This document shows, one piece after another, positions 1-10,889 of a DNA stretch of 64,000 nt. How positions within the stretch are numbered: the stretch's first letter is position 1; each line of letters starts with the position of its first letter. A program made the position numbers and the translations under genes. Origin of the DNA: Plasmodium brasilianum (lineage: Eukaryota; Apicomplexa; Aconoidasida; Haemosporida; Plasmodiidae); assembly GCF_023973825.1 (NCBI RefSeq), contig NC_090114.1, forward strand, positions 1,380,501 through 1,444,500, in the 5' to 3' direction. The notes beneath the pieces were generated by a model that was not told the DNA's origin, ran no database searches, and worked only from the letters and a program-made list of their open reading frames with translations.

Positions 1-845
1 TAAAGCAAAAAAATTCAATAATTCAAAAAAAAAAGAAATATTTTAACAATATTATCATAAATCTAACAAATAGCAAAATCAAAAACAATTTTAAAACTAA
101 TAAACACAAAAAAGAAACAAACATTTTTTAACGCTGTGTATTATTATAATTATTTGTTTGACTTATAATTATAATGATTTCTCAAAAAAAAAAAAAAAGA
201 AGTTTGTACATATATATACTCAATTGGTTTATTAGTTCTTTTTTCTTTTACTTTTTTATTTTTATTTTTCTGTGTATCATATTTTTCCATTTTCTCCCGA
301 ACTGTTGTTACATAAATATAAATATTAGTATAGTCGTACAAATGCGTTATATAATATCGATTAGAAATCGTAATTAATTCTGGGTAACTCCCTTGAAGTA
401 GATTCATATGTTGTATAATTTTTACATTCATTTCTTTTTTATATCCTGAAGATGAACAATCTATTATTGATATATACTAAATCTTCTGTATTCCTGTCTT
501 TTTTTCTATTCATTATGATCCATATATAATTATTTATAATTTTTCTTTTAAATTCTGTCTTCATATATATTTTTTTTTTCTTTATCAGGAACAATATGTA
601 GTTAACTTATTTCATTAGTTCTATCTATTATTTACATTTGCATATTTTATTCTGATAATGTCTTTGGTATACATTTCTCTTCCTCCTAAATAGTATTTCC
701 TCTTATAATTTTTTTTATATTAAGAAAATTTTTATGTTTAAATTAAATTAATTCTTAATCATCATTATAACTAATCAAACTTCTATTTGCATATTCAATG
801 GTTTCTTAAACTTTATGTTCCTAAAATTTCTTGTTTACACTATTT
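1..845. other. AT-rich DNA with traces of decayed coding sequence
   Basis: No intact gene is visible. Two overlapping short ORFs between 150 and 431, on opposite strands, are low-complexity and look like chance. On the minus strand, 430-845 contains short open stretches of lysine- and asparagine-rich codons broken by stops. These may be the continuation of the decayed STP1/SURFIN-like gene that reads leftward from 1890, but no family motif can be recognised here. Confidence 0.4.
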
Positions 846-1890
846 CTAATGTGATTCTTTTAATTCCTCCATAGTATATGAAGGATTTGAATTTTTATCG
901 ATATATTCAATTCTCTTTATGTTTTTGAAAAACAAACCTAAAAAGTGTATCTGTGTAATATTGTATTCATCATATATGCATTCCAATAATACCATCATAC
1001 ATATCAATAGCAATAATTTTTCTGTAAGTATTTTCCTTAGTCACTTATAGTATTCTTCGAAAACTTTTTTAACTCCTAAGTGCTGCATAATTGTTTTTAA
1101 CAAGTTTTTACATCTTCATTAATATATATATATCATATTCTTTATTAAGTTTCTTAAAGTTTTCTTATTAAATACACTGTTCTAACATGAATTTGTACTT
1201 AACCAGTCATTGTATGAATGTACTTTTTTTTATTTCTATTATAGGATTTATTACAGTTGAAATTACCATATCCAATGTTCTTGAATCCACTATCATATCT
1301 ATATATTGTTTTATTTCATTTATTCATTTAAATTTTAAATTATGAATAGATTCTTATTTTACCTCTAATGTAATATTCATCTATAATCTTTTATATGTTT
1401 TACTCCCTAAATAACTTTGTCTGCTTAATATATTATTATTATATGATTAATTTTCCACATTCAATACTGGTTCAATTTCTTCCTTAATATTAGTTGTTTT
1501 GCTTTCTTTTTTTATAAACATTCTATTGAATATTTCTAAGAAATATACATTAACCACTTTCTATTGTTCATTCATACATTGTTCTAATACTTCTACGTGT
1601 ATATTAATATCACTTTTCTTTGCCCTTTTTTCCTTAGTTTTCTTAAATTTATTCGAATATTTATGTTTGTATATACTTTTTTCGATTTCTTTTTTTTTCT
1701 AGGAAACCTAATTATAGTATGCATTTTCATGAATTTTAGTAGTTTTAAAATAGTAATATGCACCATTTATTAATAGTAAACCAAGTTCTTTCTTTTTTTT
1801 GTTTTTATTTCTACTTAGACTACCTATTCCTAATCCAAATGTTACATAGTACAATGCAATAATGATACTAGTCATGCATATATTATAACA
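846..1890 (-). pseudogene. Decayed STP1/SURFIN-like gene, transmembrane and intracellular part
   Basis: Family: STP1/SURFIN antigens have an extracellular part, one membrane helix and a tryptophan-rich intracellular region. Seen: reading down from about 1886, a hydrophobic stretch with LGIGS is followed by a lysine-rich stop-transfer segment. At about 1609-1566 comes INIHVEVLEQCMNEQ, ending in a TAG. It aligns with EVHMEVLEEFRNEEW in the STP1 gene at 18943-21500, and the TAG falls where that gene has W. After the stop the similarity continues as FLEIFNRMF (STP1: FLELCLEMF). A further open stretch at 846-1024 contains LLLICMMVLLECIYDE, matching LCILVFMMVLEDCQKE in the same STP1. Many in-frame stops and frame changes make it non-functional. 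The 5' exons are not recognisable, so STP1 and SURFIN cannot be told apart. Confidence 0.72.
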
Positions 1891-2623
1891 TTATTTTATA
1901 TTTTAATTATAATAAATTTAAGATATCAAAGAACAAAAAGAAATATTAACATTTTAAAATGCGCCTTTTATATTACATTTTGAAAAAGTATTAAAAATGT
2001 GATAACGGCTACAATTATTAGGATGGACATATCATTTGAACCATTTTATTTTATTTTACATTAACAGAGTTTTTTGATGTATATAAAAAGATAGTTCATC
2101 TTTATGTATTACCCAAATACCGAATAAAATTATGACATATATGTATACATAATTACACTGTGGAATAATTTTATATCTCCTTTTAACGATGAATAGAACA
2201 TTCAAATTAAAGTGTACAGAAGTGTGTAATTATGCAAATGGAAATTTCTTTTTCGATAAGATTTTTGAAAGATACGTTTATATTAAAGCTATGAGTATAT
2301 TAAACCTATTAGTAAAATTTCTGATACTAAAAATAATTACACAATAAATTAGGAGATAATTTATGATAGTAATATTTTTAGTATTATATATATAACATTT
2401 TAACTGTCTCTGTATGGATATACTTAATACTAAGAAATGCCGCTATAGTTTTAAGAATATATTATAAAAATATATTTATTTTAGGAGATATACATACGTA
2501 TTCTTATTATAATAGAATATAACTAGAATATATATTATATCTTCTAAATAGAATATAATACTATGTATATATTAAAATATTTTCTGACGCATTAATATTT
2601 GCTTACGCCATACATTTTCATAT
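1891..2623. other. AT-rich intergenic DNA or unrecognisable 5' part of the neighbouring pseudogene
   Basis: No ORF with family similarity is seen. A 52-codon plus-strand ORF at 2188-2346 has fairly balanced residues but no recognisable motif and no splice context, so it is not called as a gene. Confidence 0.4.
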
Positions 2624-2719
2624 GTTTAATTCTTTAGAACAAATGTACATTCTTTTAAATATAATAGGGTTCCCACAGTAGTATTTACTTCTAAATGTGA
2701 ATAGTGTTCATTTTCAGTC
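2624..2719 (-). pseudogene. Short coding-like fragment, unrecognised
   Basis: An ATG-initiated 31-codon reading frame on the minus strand starts with MTENEHYSHLEVNTT and has balanced, non-low-complexity residues, unlike the surrounding AT-rich DNA. After the TAA the same frame stays open for about 20 more codons (contains NVWRKQ), which suggests a broken exon rather than chance. It lies upstream of, and on the same strand as, the STP1/SURFIN-like remnant and could be part of its extracellular exon. That link is inference only. Confidence 0.3.
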
Positions 2720-3978
2720 ATATTATTTTTAAAATTTTAATATCATTCCAAAAAAATATATAAAAAAAATTTCAAATTGTAATCCTTATAATATATTTAT
2801 AAATAAAAAACACTTTTCCTTCATTTTTTTAGGATTATTAATTACATCAAATAATGCTCAAGTTAAATAATAAATATATATTAATAAAGAATAATATATG
2901 TAAATTATAATATGGTTCCATTTTATTTTAAAAGCATTCGCATTCATTAAAAACTATGAAATAATTAATATTTTCGTCCACAATTTTTCTCCATAATTTT
3001 TATTATTTTTTAATAACAAAATTTTTTAATCAAAAAATAAAATACTAAAAATACACGGATAATTTTTCTTTTAATTAAACCAAAATATGTTGAAATAAGG
3101 ATATTGATTTGAATATGTTCTAGTGACCTTAATTATTTTAAATAAAATAAAAAATAAGCAAAAACAACAGCAAGCAATATTATATAATAAAATGAAAAGT
3201 ATAAAATTATATATATAAAAATACAAAAAAAAGTTAAAGGAAAAAGTCTAATATAAATAAAAATACGAAAAGAAATCAGGAAAAAATGTGTAATTATATA
3301 AATAAAAATATAAAAAAAAAGAGTAAAAAAATTATTTCATTTTAAATATTAAATTTTTTTTAACTTTTTATAATTTCAATATATAATCGTTATTTAAGTA
3401 TTTACTTAATAAAAGTTTAAGTTTTATAATTGAATTATTTATTATTAAATTTTTTTATTATTTAATTTTTATATCATATTTAAAATGCGTAAATACATAA
3501 GCCACAATATTTCAAAAAAAAAAAAATAATAAATCATAGGAATATAAAAATGAGTAATACTAAATGTATTTATAAAAACATTTAACTTGAAATATATTTA
3601 TGTAAAAAAAGGACAAATGGAAACATATTGTTACTCTGTAAGTTTTTTATATCACTTCGCTTTAGATTAATCTCAGTTATATTTTAAAATTAAATGTTTT
3701 ATAAACAAAAAAAAATTGTTAAATACTATTAACATTATTATAAGTTACAGGTACAAAAAAAATATATAATAACATATAATTATAATGGTGTTTTTCAAGG
3801 GAAATTATATGTTTTCACTAAATTAATGCTTAATAAAATTCAAATTTTTAATTTTATTGAGGTATATTTTTTATAAACTCTTTTCAATTTTTTCCTTCTA
3901 TTATTTTATAATATGTGCTTTTGTAATATATTTTCCTTAAATTTAAGAGATATAAAATAAATCTATATATTATTAAAG
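2720..3978. other. Intergenic AT-rich DNA
   Basis: Only A/T homopolymers and TA-rich stretches are seen. No gene-like frame is visible. The last few hundred bases precede the start codon of the exported-protein pseudogene and may hold its promoter, but no motif stands out. Confidence 0.5.
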
Positions 3979-4643
3979 ATGAAAACAAAATTACTCTTTG
4001 CATTGGTGTGTGTATCCATATTTATGTACTGCCAGTTCACCTAGTGGAAACTGTGAAAGGGTAAGATTAAATTATTCTTATAAATGAATTAAAAATTTTT
4101 AATTCTATTTGAAAACTGAAATAACATGATATATAAATTTTATTTTTAATATTTATTTAGATTACTACTGTGAAAACGAAGATTCCAGCTTGTAAGTGTG
4201 ATGGCAATAAAAGAAATGTGAAAAAGCGTCATTTAAAAAAAAAAATTTCGGAAACAAAAAAATCAAAAAATTGTAAAAATTTGAATTCGAAAAAATGTTT
4301 TTCGACAGAGAACAATGAAATGTTATTATATTTAGGAAAGAAAAAAGATGCTCAACTTGAAACTGATTTTTTGAGACGGACTAATCATTTGAAAAACTTA
4401 AGATGTAAAGGTATACCATATAAAGCAAATATGAAAATAGATGCTAAAACTACTTTGCTTGATGCACTGTCTATGTATGATTATGATGATTATCATAAAA
4501 TATGTAAAATGCATTGATGATCACATTATATGAAAGATGTTGATGAAAAATGGATTAATAAATATGGAAAGAAATACGGTAAAATTAAAGAAAAAATGAT
4601 TAAGAAGTATAAATGGGATTCAGAACTAAAATATCTTTACTAA
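3979..4643 (+). pseudogene. Two-exon exported-type protein gene, broken
   Basis: Exon 1 (3979-4060) encodes a signal-like start, MKTKLLFALVCVSIFMYC, then runs into a stop. The following bases read SSPSGNCER in another frame, so a small indel broke the signal exon. A donor GTAAG at 4061 and acceptor TTTAG at 4156-4160 flank a 100-nt intron. Exon 2 opens at 4161 with ITTVKTKIPACKC and is lysine-rich. It carries two adjacent in-frame stops (TGATGA, 4515-4520), after which the same frame continues for 40 codons (contains DEKWINKYGKKYGKIKEKM) to 4643. The layout fits a small Plasmodium exported protein. I do not recognise the family; a PHIST- or RAD-like identity is possible but not supported by a motif I can name. 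Coding-like purine-rich sequence trails on to about 5.2 kb. Confidence 0.6.
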
Positions 4644-6120
4644 CAGTAAGATAGGATACCATAGGAAAAACTTGGATTAAAATGAGTTCATAATTAGTAT
4701 ATAAAGATTGAAAATCTTTGATATTGAGTATTGAGAAACAGAAGAGAAAAGGAACGCGTCTTTTATCTAATAAACCATATTCATAAAAAATGTGTTCCTG
4801 ATATGTGAACTAAGTTGAAATAATGGGGTAAACGTAATGTTACTTTCTATAAGGAGTTGTTGATATTGTTTTATAAAAAAGAGTTACAAAATAAATAATA
4901 ACACGTATGAATACTAGAGAAAACAAAGTACCAGACTAATAAATGTGAATAAAAATAAGATATATTATAGGTAACTGAACAGGAAAAAGTTATAAATACT
5001 TTTTGTACATAATTTCAAAAATACAGATTTTCATACCATATAAGTGAAGTGCAACATAGACGAATATGTGTAATAGAAAACATGCAATATATATATATTT
5101 GGCATCCAATTTGGTTTATAGAACATATTGAAGGGAATATATTATATTCTACTTAAACAAACAAAAAAGTTATAGGGGGGGGGAAAAAGTCAAACAAGTG
5201 CAAACAACGTAGAAACGGCAAATGGAAAGAGTTTTTTACATAATAAAATTCTAATGAACTCAACGTAAAATAGTTATGATGTTGATTTTAGCTTCAGTTC
5301 TTAAATAAGAATCCTTTACCTTTTTTTAGATTTATATGTATTTCGTTTATCTAAGTTTAAATTATATTTGTTCTTTATATCATTTAATGGTATAACATTT
5401 AATTAGTATTTGAACAGTGGTATACTTTGAAAAATAATTTTTTTTTCTTGTATTTTATAAAAGTAATTTTTCATATAAATAATAGTAACCATAATTTTTT
5501 TTTATTAGAAAGGTATTTCTTAGTTTTAACTATACATATTTTTATATGTAGTTATACTGCTATAATTAGGGTGGCTTATAGAATTAAACAGTTTCTTTTT
5601 ATTTTTAAATTTATGAGAAAACATATGAACATTTCAAACTGTAATTAAAATTTCTTAAAAAATATTAATTCCATATTAGTGTATTTTCTTTATTAATATA
5701 ATTTTATTATGTTGTTTTACCTTTAAGTGCCTTTAATTTTAATTCAAATATTTTAACAGTAAGTTATTAGAAATAAAGCTAAAAACAAAATTTTTGATAT
5801 ATACAATTTTTTTTCTAATAATTTTTCTATTAGAACATGATGATATAATTAACAGAATAAAACAAAAATAAAATAACATAAAATTATGAATTTTGAAATT
5901 GATATAAGGAATTATATATACATATTATAGTGGCACTTCAATATACCTTAAGATTAAATTATTATCTATTTTATATTATGTAAGAAAATAACTTGTAAAT
6001 CGATGGAGAAATGGGTTCTGTAAAATACATTAAAGCATTGATAAAAATATTATAAACTAACGAAAAAAAAAAATATGTGAGCTTTACAAGTAATGAAGAA
6101 AAATCTTTAATAAAATTGTG
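4644..6120. other. Telomere-proximal non-coding DNA with a G9 tract
   Basis: No intact gene is seen. The left part (to about 5.25 kb) is relatively GC-rich for this window and has short open stretches, so it may be decayed sequence from the neighbouring pseudogene. A run of nine G lies at 5175-5183, exceptional in this composition. The 73-codon plus-strand ORF at 5427-5648 is Phe/Ile-rich with no features and is judged chance. Confidence 0.5.
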
Positions 6121-6408
6121 TAGGGTTCAGGGTTCAGGGGTTTAGGGTTCAGGGTTTAGGGGTTAGGGTTCAGGGTTTAGGGTTCAGGGTTTAGGGTTCA
6201 GGGTTCAGGGTTCAGGGTTTAGGTTTAGGGGTTTAGGGTTTAGGGTTTAGGGTTCAGGTTCAGGGTTCAGGGGTTTAGGGTTCAGGGTTTAGGGTTTAGG
6301 GTTCAGGGTTTAGGGTTCAGGGTTTAGGGTTCAGGGTTCAGGGTTCAGGGTTTAGGTTTAGGGGTTTAGGGTTTAGGGTTTAGGGTTCAGGGTTTAGGGT
6401 TTAGGGTT
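6121..6408 (+). repeat. Degenerate telomere-repeat array, GGGTT(T/C)A type
   Basis: About 288 bp of tandem heptamers GGGTTTA and GGGTTCA, with occasional variants such as an extra G (GGGGTTTA) or one G short (AGGTTTAGG). This is the Plasmodium telomere repeat. The G-rich strand runs 5' to 3' on the plus strand, so a chromosome end would lie to the right. The array stops at a 10-base gap, not at the window edge. It also shows a 133-bp higher-order period (see findings). Confidence 0.97.
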
Positions 6409-6418
6409 NNNNNNNNNN
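6409..6418. other. Assembly gap of 10 N
   Basis: Ten N directly abut the end of the telomere array. A fixed-size N run at this place suggests two contigs were joined here, so the order and distance of the flanking segments should not be trusted. Confidence 0.98.
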
Positions 6419-8200
6419 ATATAAATAAATAAAAAACATATCTTTAATTTCAAAGATTTAATAGGTAAACCTGCAGGTGACAGGGATTTATGATACGTAA
6501 CAATGAAAAGTTACAATTTTAATTTTTTTGTAAATGTGAACGTTTTAATTCTATTCGCATTTTATTTTCATATATTTTCGTGCCTTAACGCAAAATTGCG
6601 ATTTTTATGTATATTTCTGTATATAACAGAATTTTTTAAAAAAATAAATATAGCTTGATACAAATATATAAAAGCACAGTTTATATAATTTTATAGATTT
6701 ATGTTCCAATTAATATTCGTAAATGTAAAAAAAAAATATACTGAACTCGTTTTTATCTTGCTTTAGTCTTAATTATTATATTCTGGAGTAATTAATAAAT
6801 GTATGATTAGTCTTTTTAATTAATAATATAAGTGTCTTCTGAGTATGAAGAAAGGAAGTGAATAAGTATACTATTATTGTTTTATATATGTATATAAATA
6901 TATACATGTAAACTTTTTTTTTTTTTTTGTATATAAATAATAAATAAATTATTAGTTGAATCTATCTTTTAACTATACATTTTTTTTTTTTTACTTAAAA
7001 GATAAACTTATTTTATAAGTTCTAAGTATAAATATAAAAAAAAGAAAGCGAATGAAACTTACTGAATTAAATCATATAAATATCTTGAGTTAATATATAA
7101 AATATTTTTTATATATTTTACGTCTTTCTCTTTTTATTATTATAAAATAATTTGTTTAATCTATAATAAAAATTTCGTGTAAGGCACAACAAGTTATGCA
7201 ACCTTTATGACATTTCAAATAGTAGAAGATAAATTATAAGAAGCCTTTTTTGTTTATTTTAATAATTTTATTCTCGTAAATGCTCATGTTGTATTATAAG
7301 TACTATTATATATTCTTATTGTGTAATCATCGTTTCTTGTTAATAGCGGGTTCCACTATAGAATATAATATGAAATATTAGTTTCATTTTTGTTTTTTAG
7401 CTGTTTTTGTACCGTTACCATTACTAACATTTATGTGTAAGGAAAGGAATAAATATCTAGTTAATAAAATTGGTTATTTTATTTATGTTTGTTCTATGTT
7501 ATGTCCTGCATATTTATGGAATTATACATTTTATAATAAGTGCATTAATTAATTTAACATTATTTATTTATTCTTTTTTTTTTCTCGTTATCCTTGTATT
7601 AGTTAAATGTATATAAGCTTGTATACTATGTGGATGGATTTATTAAGTTTTTAGCGTAGATGTTTAATTAAAAAAAATTATCATTAATAATGTGCTATAA
7701 TGAAATAAAAAAAGTGTTACTGTTAAAAAATATATCACGAAAATAGAAATTTCACTTATTTTCGTGATTAATTAAATATATATGTTTATGGTGATATAAT
7801 TTTGTCAGTCTATTAACAATAATAGCATAGTTCAAAAGAAGTAATAGGTTTATAGTAAATATCAATGGAAAAAGGCTAGTTAATAAAACAGTAGGAAATT
7901 AAAATATTGTGTGACAATATATATAGTAAGTTACCGTTTATTTTAAAAAAATATACTGAAGTAAAGAAAGTTATATAACCAATAATTATATGCCATTAAT
8001 AGTATTATTGATTAGAAAAAGTATAATCAATTATTATAGAATACATATTCAATATAAATTAGTATTATGTGTAATATTATACCTAGAAAAAATCAAAAAG
8101 CATTAATATATATATATTTAATAATATAAAACTTTTATGTTTTATAAATTTAATAAAAAACAAATTAAATATTTTAAGATTTAAGGTTCATGTTATTTCT
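6419..8200. repeat. Orphan copy of the fam-m 3'-flank module
   Basis: This stretch is colinear with 28590-30330, which begins within about 60 bp of the stop codon of the fam-m gene ending at 28533. Anchors in order are ACCTGCAGG (6470 and 28643), TGTATGATTAGTCTTTTTAA (6801 and 28972) and GATTAGAAAAAG (8010 and 30151). The offset stays near 22.15 kb throughout, so there are few net indels. A shorter part also matches the DNA behind the fam-m gene ending at 52806. No fam-m coding sequence precedes it here, because the gap and telomere array take that place. Confidence 0.78.
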
Positions 8201-10075
8201 ATGAAATATTAAAAATTTATTTATGTTGTTTTATTTTTAGTAGAACTTTTTAGTGGAAGATTATTAATTTTGCACTTTATAAAATTGTACCAATAATCAA
8301 CGGGATTCTTATATATATTATGTTTTCATTATACATACATAATTTTGATTTAATTTTATAAAAATATATTTGGATATTTATGATAACATAAATTGATGAC
8401 AAAAAATAAATTCTATTTTTATACTTGATATAATTAAAAAAATAAACCATTAAATATTTTTATAAAATAAAGGTAAAAAAAAAAAAAGGTTTAAAAAAAA
8501 TTTATATGGAATACAATGATTGAGAATGTAAAGATATTGACTTATTAATTTTAATGTATTATATTGATTTTATATATTTTTGTAATTTATTTGTTAACAT
8601 ACATATTAGAAGCTTCTTCTTTTACCAATTTTTAGGTGTTACAACATCCTTTATATTAAAAACTTTGTATAGTTATTTAAAAGAAATGTTTTTAAGATCA
8701 TAAAATCGCATAAAATATACTAAAGTTTTATTTTTATTAATACTACAATATCTACATATAATATAATTAAATGATAAATATTATATCTATTTTTAACATA
8801 TTGAAATAAAATCATAATAATTTTTTTTTTTTTTTTTTGTTCAGTAATAATATTTTCTTGAATATAATGTGTTTGTAATTATTATCACCTCTATTGTAAT
8901 TATAATAAGAGTAAAATTAATAAGATATATTATAATTTTCTCTTTATAGGACATATTTATATTATGTGAAAATAATAATTTTTTCTATTTGATCTTAAAA
9001 ATATGTTTTTAATGGTACTCATTAAAACAAAAGAATAATTTAGAATTTTTATGAAAATTATATCGTATTAAGAATTAGTAAATTTTTAATATTCAAAAAA
9101 AAAAAATTATTATCCTTTTATATATCTTATATATATATTCTTTTTGTTATTTTTATTTGTAATAATATATAGATGTCCATATTTCTGAAATTATATTATT
9201 GTATTCAATGTTTTTATAATAATTTCTTTGTTACCTTCTTTTTTATTATTATACTAATATATATGTCAATATATATTTATATACAAATTTAGAAGTAATA
9301 GGAAATATGAAAATTAAGTATTTCTAAACATTTTATTAAATAACAACCAGCTGTATTCCAATTTATATACAAAATATAATATTGTAAAATTGTTATACAA
9401 AAATATAAATCAATTAGTAGATTTCTTTTAAATTTATACGTAAATTCATAGATTGTTTCATAAATATATATTTTATTTTATTATTATATAACAGTTTATA
9501 AATGAACGTATTTCTTTAGACAGATACTAATGAATATTTTATATAATCAAAAATATTTCTCATAAATTTATATATCTTTTCTATTGCTTTTATTGAAAGA
9601 ATAATTAATATTATTTAACTTTTAGAAGAAACTCTCCAATAAAACTGTATAAAATTAAATTTTCTACATGATATTAATGTAAATATTGATAATTATTTTA
9701 TGCATAAATATAAGTATACGATTTCTGCATATTATACTGTATTTTAAATAAATAAAATATTTTTATCACTGATTGAATAATTTTCGTTTTTATTTAATAT
9801 TATCTAATATTGTTTTTTTTTGCATTATTTTATTTTATTATATGTTTTTCTTTTATACAATAACATTATATAGAAATTATATTAAATCAATTTTAAAGTT
9901 ATTTTTAATTTGTAAAATTTAGTAAGAATTATGTCCGAATTAATTCATTTTATTACTTTTAAAATAATATAAAAATATCAAAAATAAATAAAAAGTTTAT
10001 TTTAACATTTTAGGGATTTAAAATATAATTAATATTTTTATTAGATATTATATAATATTATTAGAGATCTATACA
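8201..10075. other. Intergenic AT-rich DNA
   Basis: Contains homopolymer tracts (for example a T run at about 8821-8838) and TA-rich stretches. No ORF or family similarity is seen. The proximal part should hold the promoter of the gene starting at 10076. The shared 5' module of the fam array is not evident in it. Confidence 0.55.
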
Positions 10076-10889
10076 ATGAAAGAGAATTTTAAGCTCCTCT
10101 TTTTTATTAAAATCTTTGTATTTGAACTTTGTATATGGATATGCCATTATAACAATAATGTAGAATTATTATAATATTTCTTATTTTTTCTATTGTTTCT
10201 AAGTTTAATTTTTTTGAATAATTTTTTCTTAGTATAGAAATATATATACTTGTAAATAATAAATGTTTACCTTTTGTTTTTAGTATAACTGTGGTAAATC
10301 GATGTTCATGAAGTATAATATATACGAACATTCAGCTTTAACAACTAATAGACTACTATCAGAGAGTTCATTGGATTCAAAATCGACTAGAGTTACATCT
10401 GTTGACGAAAATAGCACTAAATTAATAGATCAACGCGAATATAAGTATAAAAATGACAAATGTCCTATAACAGAAGGAGAAAAAATAAAAGGAATTTTAT
10501 TAAAAACAGGGGAAGGTAATGAATTAGATAAGAAAAAAGAATCTTCTTTATCTAATGGAATAGATACATTTTTTGAAAAACAAAAATTTAATCAATTAGA
10601 TTCCATAGATAAAATAAAGTGTAACAAAAAAAATAATGAAAAGACTGTAAGGAAAACCATAGATGAAAAGATATATTTACTAATTAGACCACCCTTTATA
10701 GTTTTTTTCATAGGATTATTAATTATAATAATATATAATTCTATCAAAGGAACTACTGGAAGTACAATAAATGATTATATAGGACTTATTATTTTAGGGG
10801 TTTTAATATTTTTGGGTATCTTAATTGTATTAGCTATTATTTATGCTTCTAAAAAAATTGAAAAACGTGAAAAAATAAATTGCAAATAG
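10076..10889 (+). CDS. Plasmodium exported protein with PEXEL and two TM segments
   Basis: Exons 10076-10159 and 10284-10889 give 229 residues. Exon 1 is a 28-codon hydrophobic leader (starts MKENFKLLFFIKIFV, contains WIC), ends at GTAGAA and joins in phase 0 across a 124-nt intron to TTTTTAG at 10277-10283. Residues 51-55 are RLLSE, a canonical PEXEL RxLxE export signal at the expected distance after the leader. The middle is hydrophilic and Lys/Asp/Ser-rich. Two membrane segments follow (about 168-186 and 196-220) and a short basic tail. The leader resembles that of the fam-l/fam-m genes at 27-52 kb, but the body matches neither type in this window. The likely role is export to the host red cell; the function is unknown. 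The frame is intact. Confidence 0.85.

Noticed and set aside
150..431. Overlapping ORFs on both strands (93 aa minus, 67 aa plus)
   Set aside because: Low-complexity Lys/Asn or Phe/Ile composition and mutual shadowing, with no splice or family context.
1499..1702. 67-aa plus-strand hydrophobic ORF
   Set aside because: It is the complement of the lysine-rich part of the STP1/SURFIN-like remnant on the minus strand.
5427..5648. 73-aa plus-strand ORF before the telomere array
   Set aside because: Phe/Ile-rich chance frame with no signal exon, motif or splice sites.
9770..10075. Fam 5' module upstream of the exported gene at 10076
   Set aside because: T runs are present but the ordered elements (GATTAATAAAA, TTTTGAATATTTATGA) could not be found.
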